Counted from the first letter of the stretch, positions 25,548 through 36,380 are shown. The stretch: DNA of 57,034 bases from JAGQRJ01 sp041402045 (GCA_041402045.1 JAWKSZ010000054.1:1-57034); one strand, 5' to 3'. The notes: generated by a model from the sequence alone, not told the origin. Numbers and translations: made by a program.

Positions 25548-27759
25548 GTGAGGGTCGAGCTGACGGAGCCGCAGGCGCACGCCTGCGATGTGCGGTTGCG
25601 CGACGGTGAGCAGCTCTTCGTGGGCCGGGCCCAGAGCTGCGAGGTCGTGATCCCCTGCAAGAGCGTCAGCAAGCGCCACGCGCGCTTCGTGCGCCAGGAC
25701 GATCAGGTCGTGATCGAGGACCTGGGCTCCCGCAACGGGATCCGGGTCAACGGCGTGCAGGTCGAGAGCGCCTACCTCGAGCCCGGCGACCTGATCCAGG
25801 TCGGGCGCGCCACCCTGCGGCTCAAGGGGCGGGGGCTCGTGGCCTCGGGTGAGGAGACCGGCTTCGAGCTGGTCGACGGCGCCGACGACGCGCTCAAGCC
25901 GCGGCTGGTGCTCGTGGACGACCTCTCCAGCTCCTGGGACCTGAGCGAGAGCAGCACCATCGGCTGCCGCTCGGAGAACTCGATCCAGCTCGAGGGCCTG
26001 GGGGTCTCGCGCTTCCACGCCGAGGTCGTGAAGCAAGGCGACAGCTGGGTGATCAAGGACCTCGGCGCGACCAACGGGGTGAGCGTCAACGGCGAGAAGG
26101 TCGACAGCGCGATCCTCGAGTCGGGGGACGAGATCCTGATCGGCCAGACCCGCATGCGCTTCGAGCTCGTGGCCCCGCGCACGCCGCGCAAGCAGGCGCT
26201 GCGCGTGGTGCTGGCCGCGGCGGTGGCGCTGTTCTGCTGCGCGACCGGCGTGGCGGCGAGCGTCGGCGGCGGGGAGGGGGTCGAGCTCGCGGTGGCCGAG
26301 AACGAGGACTTCCTCGCCGGAACCCAGGCCCTGATCGCCGGGCGCTACGCCCAGGCGCAGGACCGCTTCGCCAGCGCGGAGTTGACCCTGGCCCTGGGGG
26401 ACAAGGGCGACAGCCGCGCCCTGCGTCAGCTCGCCCGCGAGCTGGAGCGGATCCAGACCGAGCCCGCCTCGGCGCTGTGGGCCCGCGGCGAGGAGCTGCT
26501 GGCGCGCTGCCTGCGCCTGAACCTCGCGCCCGAGGTCGAGGCGTGGCTGCAGAGCCAGCGCGCCTTCCTCCGCGACAACCGCGGCGCGCAGGAGCGCCTC
26601 GACCAGGCCCTGACGCAGACCGAGAGCGCCCAGCGCGAGGCGAACCTGGACCAGGCCCTCGCCGCGTTCATGGACGCCGCGGTGGTGTGCGAGGGGATCG
26701 GCGCCGAGGCCCTGTGCAGCGAGCGCGCCCAGGCCGCCGCCGAGCGCGCGGAGCCTGGCGATCGCGCGGATCGGCTCGGACCTGCGCGGCCTCGAGGCCC
26801 AGACCCCGCCCGCCTGGAGCGGGATCCAGGAGGTCGCCGAGCGCGGCCTCGAGTTCGCGCGCGAGGTCCAGCTCAAGCTCGAGCTGCGCCAGACGATCGC
26901 GCGCTCGCAGCGCGAGCGCGAGGCCGCGCGGCGCCTGGTCCGCGCGGCCGAGCACCTCGACGCCGGTCGTGTGGACGCGGGGCTGAGCGAGCTCGAGGGG
27001 ATCAACGACGCCAGCTACTACGCCCCGGCCAAGGCCGCCCTCGCCCAGCGGGTCGAGCTCTCGCGCCTGCTGCGGCGCGCGACCGAGCTCTACGCGCGGG
27101 GCTCGGGTCAGCAGGCGCGGGACGTCCTCGACGAGGCCTTCGACCTCGACCGCTTGCCGCTGCAAGAGGTGCAGAAGCAGGTCGGGGCCCTGCGCCAGGC
27201 CTGGATCGTGGTCGAGCGTGAGTTCACCCGCGCGACCCGCGCCGACAAGGCGGGGGACCACGTGGCCGCTCGCGCCGGCTTCGCCGAGGTCCTGCGCCTC
27301 GAGCCCAGCCCTCGAAACCGCTACCACGAGCTCGCGCTCGAGCGCCTGGCCTACGCCGAGGCCGCGATCCGCGACGAGATCCAGTCCGACCTGCGTGGGC
27401 TGGAGCACCTCCTCGAGGCCCCCCTCGAGGGGCTGCGCCAGGCGGAGCTGGCCGAAGCTGGGCGCTTGGCGCGGGCGGTCCGCGAGCACCCCGGCGTGAC
27501 CGGCTCCCAGACCGCGCGGGTCGAGGCGGCGATCAAGGTCTTCGCCACCCGGCTCGACGCCGAGGAGCGGGTCAAGGACGCGCTGTTCGCCAACGACCTG
27601 GACGCCTGCGGGCGCCTCGAGGGGCAGCTGGCCTTCCTCGACGCCTGGCTCCCGGTCGGGGCCCCGGAGCGCAAGGGCTTGAGCGACGCCCAGGAGCGCC
27701 TCGGCAAGCGCCTCGCCCGCCTCGCCTCCACCCGGCGCCTCAGCGAGGCGAGCAAGTAG
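25548..27759 (+). CDS. Tandem-FHA membrane protein with a long helical repeat domain, frameshifted
   Basis: Reconstructed at about 737 aa. The GTG at 25548 is chosen because coding bias and the first FHA strand begin there. FHA1 (about 8-85; VGRAQSCEVVI, SVSKRHARF, LGSRNGIRVNG) and FHA2 (about 110-200; TIGCRSENSI, VSRFHAEV, LGATNGVSVNG) are followed by a membrane helix (LRVVLAAAVALFCCATGVA). A TPR-like, Ala/Glu/Arg-rich helical region runs to the end. The frame changes near 26750 by an extra base or two missing bases; helices continue on both sides. It probably binds phosphothreonine partners at the inner membrane. A T-tailed terminator follows. Confidence 0.78.
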
Positions 27760-27778
27760 GACGCCGCGAAACGCATTT

Positions 27779-27804
27779 CCGTCCCATGCGGACGGTTCGT
27801 TTCT
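27779..27804 (+). terminator. Intrinsic terminator after the tandem-FHA gene
   Basis: CCGTCC-CATGC-GGACGG followed by the T-rich TTCGTTTCT, 19 nt after the stop. It is one of the few hairpins here with a T-tail. Confidence 0.65.
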
Positions 27805-27984
27805 AGACGGGCGCGTTTTCGCCGTCACTTTTGCGTCAGCGCGTTGGCGTATTCGTATCGCTCAACAAACTTGAAAGGATTTATTGCTGGATTCGGGGTG
27901 ACTCCGGAAGGTGGCCTCTCGGTTGCACTAGCGCTCCTCGTCAGAGGCTGAGAGACCTCCCCAAACGAGAACAGAGAGACCCCC

Positions 27985-29814
27985 ATGTCGAACCCCACCA
28001 GCCCCGCCCTGCGGCGGGCTCTGCTGGCCACGCTCGTGCTGTGCCTGGCCGGTTGCAAGGACCTCAAGATCGAGACCCAGAACGACGCGGACGAGTTCCG
28101 CTTCGGGCAACCAAACGAAATGTGGCTGACCTACAAGAAGGAGGCGGTGCCCGCGGGCGTCGACGTCGTCTGGAGCTCCGACGAGCAGGGTGAGCTGAGC
28201 CGCGAGGTGCGCCTCGACCTGAGCCTGCTGCGCCCCGGGAAGCACAAGATCACCGCGCGCTGCAAGCACGACGGCAAGGAGGCCAAGAAGTCCAAGAAGA
28301 TCAAGATCCTGAACGACCGCCCCGAGCCCTCGATCAACGGGCCCGCCGCGTCGGCGAGCTTCGGCGTCGGGTCGAAGGTCGTGCTCATGGGCATGGCGAC
28401 GGATCGCGAGGACGGCCCGGTGCCCGGCAGCAGCCTGAGCTGGTCCCTCGACGGCGTGAACGTCGGCGTGGGCGAGACCGTGGAGGTCCAAGACCTCCAG
28501 CCCGGCAGCCACACCCTGGTGCTGACCGCGACCGACGCGGCCGGCGCCACCCAGCAGGTCACCCGGACGTTCGAGGTCACCAACCAGGTGCCCCAGGTGA
28601 CGATCGCTCAGGGCGCGACCGGCCCGATCAACGTGCTCGACACCCTGGAGGTCCGCGGCAGCGCCACCGACCCCGACCCCGTGCACGGGAGCGCGCAGCT
28701 CACCGACCTCGAGTGGACCTCGAGCCTGCACCCGGGCCAGATCCTCGCCCGCGGGCCCCAGGCCTCGCTGAGCAACCTCAAGGGCGGCACGCACCGGATC
28801 ACCCTCTCCGCCAAGGACGAGTTCGGCGCGATCGGGACCGCGAGCTTCACCGTGGACGTGGCCAACCAGAACCCCACGGTCGAGATCCTCTCGCCCAGCA
28901 GCAACTCCTTCTTCTCCGCCGCGGACACGATCCAGTTCGAGGCCCAGGCGTCCGACCCCGAGGCCGCGATCGACCCGACCCAGGTGGTCTGGAGCTCGAG
29001 CAAGGGCGGCGTGTTCGCCCGCGGGCTGAGCGCGAGCACCGACTCGCTCAAGGCCGGCGACCACACGATCCGCTGCACCGTGACCGACGCTCACGGCGGC
29101 ACCGACAGCGACTCGATCACGATCCTGATCCGCAACCAGGACCCCGAGCCCGTGATCGTGCGCCCCGGCCCCCTCCAGACCCGCACCTTCAACTTCGCCG
29201 ACCGGATCCGCTTCGTGGGTGAGGCCACCGACGCCGAGGACGGGACCGTCGCCGACAGCGGCCTGGAGTGGCACTACCGCAAGGTCGACGGCAAGCACGC
29301 CGGCCAGCGCGGCGAGCTGCGCCAGAACGGCGCCTCGATCAGCGTGCCCGCCGAGCGCCTCGTGGAGCGCGTGGGCTTCGGCACCTTCGAGATCACGCTG
29401 GTCGCGACCGACTCCGACGGCGGCAAGGCCACCAGCCAGTCCCGCACGATCAAGATCGAGAACCAGCGCACCGAGGTTCGGCTCCAGTCCCCGACCCAGG
29501 GCGGCGACTACACCGAGGGCCAGCCGGTCCAGCTCAGCGCCGTCGCCACCGACCCGGACTCGTCGGGCTTCCTCAAGGGCGACCTGTTCCAGTGGACCGC
29601 CAAGGAGCTGACCACCGGCCAGGAGATCCGCCTGGGCAAGGGCGAGAGCCTCTCGACCACCAAGCTCACCGCCGGCCGCTACCAGATCGTGGTCGAGGTG
29701 CAGGACCCGCAGGACAGCGAGACCATCGTCCGCGCTACCACCCGGATCGAGGTCAAGCCGGCCGCGGTCGACCCGGCCGCGGGGATCGCCCCGACCGTCG
29801 CTGGCCAGAACTAG
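27985..29814 (+). CDS. Lipoprotein with PKD/cadherin-like beta repeats
   Basis: A 609-aa protein with a type II signal peptide ending in the lipobox LAGC (Cys at about 24), so it is lipid-anchored and exported. The rest is about six beta-sandwich repeats of roughly 90 aa. Each ends near a V-x-N-Q-x-P junction (for example FEVTNQVPQV and VDVANQNPTVEI) and contains ATDPD/ATDxEDG strings, typical of PKD or cadherin-like Ca-binding modules. It has no enzyme domain and is probably adhesive or structural at the cell surface. The 225-bp upstream spacer is comparatively A/T-rich, with TTGAAA near 27869, and probably holds the promoter. Convergent with the next kinase gene. Confidence 0.83.
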   Translation: MSNPTSPALRRALLATLVLCLAGCKDLKIETQNDADEFRFGQPNEMWLTYKKEAVPAGVDVVWSSDEQGELSREVRLDLSLLRPGKHKITARCKHDGKEAKKSKKIKILNDRPEPSINGPAASASFGVGSKVVLMGMATDREDGPVPGSSLSWSLDGVNVGVGETVEVQDLQPGSHTLVLTATDAAGATQQVTRTFEVTNQVPQVTIAQGATGPINVLDTLEVRGSATDPDPVHGSAQLTDLEWTSSLHPGQILARGPQASLSNLKGGTHRITLSAKDEFGAIGTASFTVDVANQNPTVEILSPSSNSFFSAADTIQFEAQASDPEAAIDPTQVVWSSSKGGVFARGLSASTDSLKAGDHTIRCTVTDAHGGTDSDSITILIRNQDPEPVIVRPGPLQTRTFNFADRIRFVGEATDAEDGTVADSGLEWHYRKVDGKHAGQRGELRQNGASISVPAERLVERVGFGTFEITLVATDSDGGKATSQSRTIKIENQRTEVRLQSPTQGGDYTEGQPVQLSAVATDPDSSGFLKGDLFQWTAKELTTGQEIRLGKGESLSTTKLTAGRYQIVVEVQDPQDSETIVRATTRIEVKPAAVDPAAGIAPTVAGQN

Positions 29815-29842
29815 CGATCCAGACGAACCGAGGGTTTCTGCC

Positions 29843-29864
29843 GGGGGCCGCGCGAGCGGCCCCC
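29843..29864. terminator. Bidirectional terminator hairpin between convergent genes
   Basis: GGGGGCCGC (29843-29851) pairs perfectly with GCGGCCCCC (29856-29864) around a GCGA (GNRA-type) tetraloop, lying between the lipoprotein stop and the restored stop of the kinase gene. Confidence 0.7.
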
Positions 29865-29868
29865 GCGC

Positions 29869-31694
29869 TCATCCGGCGAGCACCTCGGCCACGCGGGTGA
29901 GCAGCTCCCGCGCGGTGAACGGCTTCTCCAGGATCTCGACCCCCGGCTCGAGGGTCCCCGGCGCGCGATCACGTTCCGCGAGTAGCCCGACATGTAGAGC
30001 ACGCGGGCCTGGGGCCGACGCAGGACCACCGCCTCCGAGAGCTCCCTGCCGTTCATGCCCGGGAGGATCACGTCGGTCAGCAGCAGGTCGAGCTGCTCGG
30101 GGTGGGCGTCGAGCCAGGCCAGGGCCTCGTCGGGGGAGGCCGCGAGGGTCATGCGGTAGCCCGCCTGCTCGAGCACGCGCTCGACGATCTGCCGCAGGAG
30201 GTCGTTGTCCTCGACCACGAGCACCCGCGCTTCACCGGAGGTCGCGGCCGCCGCCCGGGCGGGGCTCGGGGCCGCGGGCGCCTCCTCGGTCAGCGGCAGG
30301 CAGAGCGTGATGGTGGTGCCCGAGCCCTGCACACTCTCGATCTGCACGTGCCCGCCGTGCTGCTCCGCGATCCCCTTGACCGAGGCCAGTCCCAGGCCGG
30401 TCCCGGTCTGCCCCTTGGTGGTGAAGAACGGGTCGAACACGTGGGCCAGGACCTCGGGGGGCATGCCCTCGCCGTCGTCGGCGATTAGGAGGCAGCCGTA
30501 GGTCCCCGGGTCGAGCCGGCGCGCGCTGGCCTCCTCGCCCTCGAACCTGCGGCGCCCGACCCGCACCGTGAGGCAGCCGCCGCGGGGCATGGCGTCTCGG
30601 GCGTTGGCCGCCAGGTTGACCAGGATCTGCTGGAGCTGGACCGGGTCGACCAGCACCCGCGCCGGCTCCTGGGTCTCGAGCACGAGCTCCACGTCTTCCC
30701 GCAGCACGCGGCGCAGGAGCCCCGCGTTGTCCTGGATCGCCTGCTCCAGCTCCACGGGTCGGGGCGAGAGGATCTGCTTGCGGCTGATCGCCAGGAGTTG
30801 CTGGGTCAGACGGCGGGCGTGCTCCGCCGCCTGCTGGATCAGCTCCACGTGCTCCCGCTGCTCGTCGTTCAGCCCCGGGTCGAGCAGCAGCAGATCCGAG
30901 GACCCGAGGATCGGGGAGAGCATGTTGTTGAAGTCGTGGGCCAGCCCCGCCGAGAGCGCGCCGATCGCCTCGAGCTGCTGGAGGTGCGCGACCTCGGCGT
31001 TGAGGCGCCGGAGCTCCGAGACGTCGAGGGAGGTGCCGATGTACGCCTTGCGGCCCAGCTCGTCGACCGAGAGCTGCACCGCCATGAGCGCGTCGAAGGT
31101 CGAGCCGTCCTTGCGCAGGGCGAGGAATTCGAAGGTCGCGCTGCCCTGAGCCTCCACGGTGCCGATGATCCGCGCCGGCAGCTCGGGGTCCTGACAGTGC
31201 CCGGCCGGGCTCGTGCCCAGGACCTCGTCCGCGTCGGCGTAGCCCCACATGTCCAGGTAGGCCTGGTTCACGTAGACGAGGCGCCCCTGAGCGTCGACCA
31301 CGTCGTAGCCGCAGAGCGAGTCCTCCATGGCCAGGCGCTTCTGGGAGAGCTCGTTCTGCAGCGCGCGGGCGCCGCTGACGTTGCGCAGGCTGAGCAGGGT
31401 CCGCGCGTCGTCGAGCGGCGCGGCGCTGAGCTCGAGGATCAGGGCGCTGGTCCCGCGCGGGGTCACCTCCACCGGGCCCCGGGCGCGGCGCTCGAGCAGG
31501 GCTTGCAGCGCGGACTCGGGGCCGCGAGCGCTGAACAGCTGGGCGGCGGCCTGACCGCGCAGCGCCTCCAGGGGCTTGCCCAGCCAGGCGAGCACGGTGG
31601 CGTTGGCGTCCTCGACCGCGCCGTCCGCGAGGATCAACAACCCGTCGCGGCCGTGGTCCCACAGCGCGCGCCCGACCGCAGCGGTCTGCTCCAC
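29869..31694 (-). CDS. Hybrid sensor histidine kinase (PAS-PAS-HisKA-HATPase-REC), frameshifted near its end
   Basis: About 608 aa. The GTG at 31694 has GGAGG nearby upstream and begins the first PAS (ALWDHGRDGLLILADG). A second PAS follows (SLCGYDVVDAQGRLVYVNQ), then HisKA with GLAHDFNNML, HATPase (NLAANARDAM, GTGLGLASVKG) and a receiver with its Asp in LLLTDVILPG. Near 29966 one base is missing; the next frame continues as GTLEPGVEILEKPFTARELL and stops at 29869, the expected receiver end including the KPF lysine. No membrane helix is seen. It shares its layout with the kinase at 4824, and no separate regulator is adjacent. Confidence 0.83.
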
Positions 31695-31825
31695 GGTCTC
31701 CTCCGTTCGCTGGGCGCCTGCTGGGGGGCGTGCTCCTCGCCCACCGTGCAACCCTGCCCAGCCCGTCCACGCTAGCGAACCTGCCCGGGGTTTTCACGGG
31801 GCCTGCAGCGTCGCGGAGATTACGG

Positions 31826-31853
31826 TTGGAGCCCGCCGGGCGCTGTCTATAAT
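31826..31853 (+). promoter_or_regulatory. Leaderless promoter of miaB
   Basis: A perfect TATAAT (31848-31853) with TTGGAG 16 nt upstream, and only 7 nt (CGGCGCC) to the GTG start, which leaves no room for a ribosome site. Confidence 0.6.
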
Positions 31854-31860
31854 CGGCGCC

Positions 31861-33218
31861 GTGAAACAGCTTTACGTAGAGACCTACGGCTGCCAGATGA
31901 ACAAGCTCGACAGCGAGCTTGCGACCCAGGCCTTGTCCGAGGCCGGGTTCGTGACCACCGAGAAGGTCGAGGACGCCGACCTGATCGTGCTCAACACCTG
32001 CAGCGTGCGCGACCAGGCCGAGCACCGGGTCGTCTCGCAGCTCGGGCGGCTGAAGCCCGGCGGCGGCAAGCGCAAGCCCGGGGCGGTGCTGGCCCTGATC
32101 GGCTGCATGGGCCAGCGCCAGGGCGAGGACCTGTTCAAGCTCGCCCCGCACCTGGACATCGTGGCGGGGACCAAGGAGTTCACCCGACTCCCCGAGCTCT
32201 ACCAGGGCGTGCAGGCGAAGCGCGAGCAGCAGACCGCCCTCGACCTCAGCGAGACCTTCCGCTACGCCCGCGACCCCAAGCACCGCAGCGCGGAGCACCA
32301 GGCCTACGTCTCGATCATGCGGGGCTGCGACCTGTTCTGCACCTACTGCATCGTGCCCAGCACCCGCGGCCCCGAGGAGTCGAAGCCCTTGGCCACGATC
32401 GTCGAGGAGGTGCAGCGCCTCGTCGACGACGGGGTGGTCGAGGGTCACGCTGCTCGGGCAGACGGTGAACTCCTGGGGCAAGCAGCTCCCGGGCGGCCCG
32501 GACCTGGGCGACCTGCTGGCCGCGCTGGATGAAGTCTCAGGGCTCCTGCGCACGCGGTTCATCACCTCGCACCCCAACTTCTTCCGCCCCGACTTCTGGC
32601 AGCGGGTCAAGGACCTGCGCACGTTCTGCCCCTACGTGCACGTCCCGGCGCAGCACGGCTCGAACCGCATGCTGAAGAAGATAGCCCGGCTCTACACCGT
32701 CGAGCGCTACCGGGACATGGTCCAGGTCGCGCGGGAGGCGATCCCCGACCTGGCCCTGGCCAGCGACTGGATCGTGGGCTTCCCCGGCGAGACCGAGGCC
32801 GACCACGAGCAGAGCAAGGCCTTCCTGGCGGAGGTCGGCTTCGCCCAGGCTTCGTGTTCATGTATTCCCCGCGGCCGGGGACGCCGTCAGGCAGCGCATG
32901 CACGACGACTGCGACCGCGACACCAAGAAGCGGCGCTGCAACGAGCTGCTCGCGGTCTCCGAGGAGTTCAAGCGCCAGGAGTACGACGCGCGGGTCGGGC
33001 GGACCCTCGAGGTGCTCGCCGACGGGCCGTCCAAGACCAACGCCGACGTGCTCTCGGGCCGCACCCGCGACAACCGGATCGTGATCTTCCCGGGGCCCCG
33101 GAGTCTCGCGGGCAAGCTGGTCCCGGTGACCGTTGAGCGCGCCTCGACAAACTCGCTCTACGGCGTGCTCGCCGACCGCCACGCCGAGGAGGCGCGGCGG
33201 CTCCCGGTGGCTCGCTGA
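31861..33218 (+). CDS. miaB: tRNA-2-methylthio-N6-dimethylallyladenosine synthase, with three frameshifts
   Basis: Reconstructed at about 452 aa. The N-terminal UPF0004 domain has the three cluster cysteines (YGCQMN, NTCSVR, IGCMGQ). The radical-SAM CxxxCxxC is CDLFCTYC, followed by IVPSTRGPE; the C-terminal part is a TRAM domain. It adds the methylthio group to i6A37 of tRNAs. Breaks lie near 32442 (extra G in a G-run; the next frame reads VTLLGQTVNSWG), 32850 (missing base before FVFMYSPRPGT) and 32880 (missing base before AVRQRMHDDC). The start is GTG immediately after a leaderless promoter. ribD follows 23 nt later. Confidence 0.88.
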
Positions 33219-33241
33219 GCCAGGCCGCCGACCTCGCCCAC

Positions 33242-34321
33242 ATGCGGCGCGCCCTCGCGCTGGCGGCGCAGGGCGACTATCGCGTGCACCCGAACCCCAA
33301 GGTCGGCGCGGTGCTCGTCAAGGACGGCCAAGTCCTGGCCGAGGGCTACCACGCCGCCTGCGGCGGGCCCCACGCCGAGGCCGCCGCCCTGAGTCAGGTC
33401 ACGCCCGAGGCCGCGCGCGGGGCCACGGCCTACGTGACCCTCGAGCCCTGCGCGGCCTTCCCCGGCAAGCGCACCCCGCCTTGCAGCGAGGCCCTGATCC
33501 GGGCCGGGGTGGCGCGGGTGGTGGTCGGCGCCGAGGACCCGAACCCGGGGGTGCGCGGGACGGGGCTCACGGCGCTGCGCGCCGCGGGGATCGAGGTCCA
33601 GAGCGGGGTCCTCGCCCGGGAGGCGCGGCTCCTGAACCAGCCCTTCGCCAAGTGGATGCAGCAGGGGCGGCCCTACGTCACCGCAAAGTGGGCCATGAGC
33701 CTCGACGGCAAGATCGCGGCGCACACCGGCCACGCGCGCTGGATCAGCGGCCCCGAGTCCCGCGCCGAGGTGCACCGCCTGCGGGGCGAGGTGGACGCCG
33801 TGCTCGTCGGCGCGACCACGGCCCTCGTGGACGACCCGTTGCTCACCCGCCGCGACGTCCCCGGCCGCGACCCGGCGCGGGTCGTGGTCGACGCGCGCGG
33901 GCGCCTGCCGCTGGACAGCCAGCTCGTGGGCACCGCCGCCGAGCACCCGCTGGTGTGGTGCGTGGGCCGTGACGTCGACGCCCGAGACCACGCGGCCCGG
34001 GGCGTGGACGTCGCGGCCCTCGACCCCGCGCCCAGCGGCGGCCTCGACCCCGAGGCGGTGCTCGCGGCGCTCGCGGCGCGGGACCTGCGCCACGTGCTGG
34101 TCGAGGGCGGGGGCACGCTGCTGGGCGCCTGGCTCGACGCCGGGGCGATCGACGCGCTGGTGGTGCACGTGGCGCCGCTCTTGATCGGGAACGCCGGATC
34201 CCCGGGGCCCCTGGGCGGACAGGGGGTCGAGCGGGTCGACCTGGCGGCGCGCCTGATCGCGCTCGAGGTCACCCGTCGCGGCGTCGACGTCGAGCTGCGC
34301 GGGCTGCTGCGCGAGTACTGA
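33242..34321 (+). CDS. ribD: Bifunctional riboflavin deaminase/reductase
   Basis: 359 aa from the ATG at 33242. A CTG-initiated extension from 33215 would overlap the miaB stop and add residues usual for the family, so the start is slightly uncertain. The deaminase half has the zinc site PHAEAAAL with TLEPCAAFPGKRTPPC. The reductase half has TAKWAMSLDGKIA, then GATTALVDDPLLTRR and LVEGGGTLLGAW. It deaminates and then reduces the pyrimidine intermediate of riboflavin synthesis. It lies downstream of miaB in the same direction and is probably co-transcribed; other rib genes are not in the window. Confidence 0.92.
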   Translation: MRRALALAAQGDYRVHPNPKVGAVLVKDGQVLAEGYHAACGGPHAEAAALSQVTPEAARGATAYVTLEPCAAFPGKRTPPCSEALIRAGVARVVVGAEDPNPGVRGTGLTALRAAGIEVQSGVLAREARLLNQPFAKWMQQGRPYVTAKWAMSLDGKIAAHTGHARWISGPESRAEVHRLRGEVDAVLVGATTALVDDPLLTRRDVPGRDPARVVVDARGRLPLDSQLVGTAAEHPLVWCVGRDVDARDHAARGVDVAALDPAPSGGLDPEAVLAALAARDLRHVLVEGGGTLLGAWLDAGAIDALVVHVAPLLIGNAGSPGPLGGQGVERVDLAARLIALEVTRRGVDVELRGLLREY

Positions 34322-34353
34322 GCTTCAGAGCTCGATCAGGGCCCAGCCGTCCG

Positions 34354-35016
34354 TCACGCGTTCGGCGCGGGGGCGTCTCCGGGCCGGCACTCGGGCACGA
34401 ACAGGTGGTGCCGGTAGAAGTTCGCCTCGGCGAGGCTGGCCTTGATGTCGAACAGGGCGTCGTGGACCTCGCCCGCGAGCTCGACCTCGCCCGGGTACCA
34501 GCGGCGGATCGTGGCCGGGTTCTTCACGTACTCGCTCTTGGGCAGCCAGCGCTTGGCCAGCTCCTTGAGGCTCGTGACGTCGAGCAGGCGGAAGCTGAGC
34601 AGGTCCTCGAAGCGGGTCATGTGCCGGCGAATGAAGCCGAAGTCGCCGTGCACCGAGTTGCCCGCGAGCAGCGGGCGCTGGCGCTTGTCGTCGGGGATCT
34701 CGCAGGTGGCCAGCAGGTAGCCAATGAACAGCTCCTCGACCTTCTCGATCGGGAGCGCCTCCTCGGACTGCGAGCGCGTGAGCTGCTCGCGCTGGTTCTC
34801 GCGCACCCAGTCGCTCGCGGTCGAGGCTTGTCCGGGGCTGAGGGCCACGTCGTAGAGCAGGCCGCCGACGCCGGGCTCGATCCCCGGAGGCGGGATCGGG
34901 ACCAGGTCCTTGGTGGTCACGATCATGGCCGCTTGCATGATGAACCCGACGCTGGGGTCGAGGTTCGTGAACTCCAGGTCGACCCAGATCAGGTTGTCCG
35001 CGCTGCGCTCGATCAT
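34354..35016 (-). CDS. orn: Oligoribonuclease (DEDDh 3'-5' exoribonuclease)
   Basis: 220 aa from the ATG at 35016, where homology starts. The Exo motifs are WVDLEFTNLDP (D and E), GNSVHGDFGFI (D) and HDALFDIKASLAE (H and D). Compared with the common ExoI form WIDLEMTGLDP it has F-T-N, a modest variant. The enzyme removes 2-5-nt RNAs, including pGpG from cyclic-di-GMP breakdown. A TAGGCT box ends 7 nt before the ATG, again suggesting a leaderless mRNA. Convergent with ribD. Confidence 0.87.
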   Translation of the reverse strand: MIERSADNLIWVDLEFTNLDPSVGFIMQAAMIVTTKDLVPIPPPGIEPGVGGLLYDVALSPGQASTASDWVRENQREQLTRSQSEEALPIEKVEELFIGYLLATCEIPDDKRQRPLLAGNSVHGDFGFIRRHMTRFEDLLSFRLLDVTSLKELAKRWLPKSEYVKNPATIRRWYPGEVELAGEVHDALFDIKASLAEANFYRHHLFVPECRPGDAPAPNA

Positions 35017-35023
35017 GCGCGCC

Positions 35024-35029
35024 AGCCTA
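35024..35029 (-). promoter_or_regulatory. Putative leaderless -10 box of orn
   Basis: TAGGCT on the minus strand, 7 nt (GGCGCGC) before the orn ATG; no Shine-Dalgarno fits. Confidence 0.4.
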
Positions 35030-35275
35030 CCGCAGCCCCAGAGCCGCTTCAGCCTGCTGCGCGGTCCCTTCCGGGGAAAATTCATGCGCCGTCCTGCCAC
35101 CCCCGCGGGGTGCGGATCGCGCACGTAAGTCCAGCATTTCCCGTTTCTCGATGGCCGATTTCCTGTCCAAATGGGGCGATGGGGTCCTGCGCGCGGGAGC
35201 AACGTCCGATACCTTCTGTAGTGGGAAGTTGGGCCTTCGGCGTGCTGAGGGCCTGCGGGGAAGGGAGGAATCGTC

Positions 35276-36355
35276 ATGAGGAATCTCCGGTTCATTGGGT
35301 GGTCGCTCGCCGTGGGTCTCGCTGGGTGTCAGGCACCCAACGTGGTCGATCAGGCGCTGCTCGAGGCACAGACCTCTCAGGCCATGTATCACGCCGCCGA
35401 GCTCGAGGCCGTGCTGGCGCAGCGCGAGGCGCACCTCAAGCGCTACGAGGCGCGGATCGCGGACCAGGAGCGCAGCTACGCGTCGTTGGTCGAGAGCAAC
35501 CGCACCTACAAGGGAGACATTCAGACCCAGGAGACCGAGGTCGCCCAGCTCAAGGTGCGCCACGGTGAGCTGGGCCAGGCCGTCGCCGCCGAGCGCGGCG
35601 CGGTGGCCAAGCTCGACGCCGAGAACAAGCAGCTCGCCGCGCAGAAGGTGCAGACCCAGGCCTCGATCGCCCAGCTCCAGAGCGAGACCCAATCCCTGAA
35701 CCACAGCGTGGCCCGCGCGCGCACCGAGCGGGATCTGCTGCAGCAGCAGGCCAGTGACCTCAACGCGCAGCTCGCGGCCCAGCGCGGCGAGCTGGCGGCG
35801 CTGGCCTCCCAGCGCGGCGGACAGGAGGCCGAGATCGCGCGCCTGCGCGCCACCCGCGACGCCCTGGCCAAGGCCCTCGAGGCCGACCGCGTGGCGGTGG
35901 CCCAGCTCCGCGCCCAGCGCCAGCAGTTCGCGGCCTCGACCGCGAGCCTCAGCTCGGAGGTCGAGTCCCTCGCCGCGCTGAAGCTGACCCTGGAGAAGGA
36001 CCTGATCAAGGGGGAGGCGACGGTCGCCCGGCTCGAGGAGCGGGCCACGATCCTGCGCGAGCGCACCGCCTCGTCGCGGGCCAAGAAGGACGCCCTCGAG
36101 CTCGAGCTGGCCCGGGTCGAGATGAGCTCCCAGGAGCACGCCCAGCGCCTGGCGCGGGTGCAGGAGGAGCGCGAGCAGAACCGCGCGGCCCTGGAGCGCG
36201 CCAGCGAGCTGCGCCGGCGGGCGAGCGAGATCTCGACCGAGATCGCGCGCCTCGAGCAGGAGCTCGTGGACCTCGGCACGTCCGAGACCGTGATCCGCGA
36301 CACCCGCGAGCAGCTCTTGGCGCGCCTCGCGCCGGGGGCCAAGCGCCCGAACTGA
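35276..36355 (+). CDS. Coiled-coil lipoprotein
   Basis: A 359-aa protein with GGGAGGA seven bases before the ATG. It has a short type II signal peptide with lipobox LAGC (Cys about 18), then continuous heptad-rich Ala/Glu/Gln/Arg sequence (for example LKLTLEKDLIKGEATVARLE) to the C-terminus. It is probably an exported, lipid-anchored coiled coil spanning part of the periplasm. No enzymatic motif. It is isolated, divergent from orn across 259 bp without a clear promoter, and ends at a strong hairpin. Confidence 0.8.
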   Translation: MRNLRFIGWSLAVGLAGCQAPNVVDQALLEAQTSQAMYHAAELEAVLAQREAHLKRYEARIADQERSYASLVESNRTYKGDIQTQETEVAQLKVRHGELGQAVAAERGAVAKLDAENKQLAAQKVQTQASIAQLQSETQSLNHSVARARTERDLLQQQASDLNAQLAAQRGELAALASQRGGQEAEIARLRATRDALAKALEADRVAVAQLRAQRQQFAASTASLSSEVESLAALKLTLEKDLIKGEATVARLEERATILRERTASSRAKKDALELELARVEMSSQEHAQRLARVQEEREQNRAALERASELRRRASEISTEIARLEQELVDLGTSETVIRDTREQLLARLAPGAKRPN

Positions 36356-36380
36356 TCCAGCGACGCTGAGCACGACCGAG

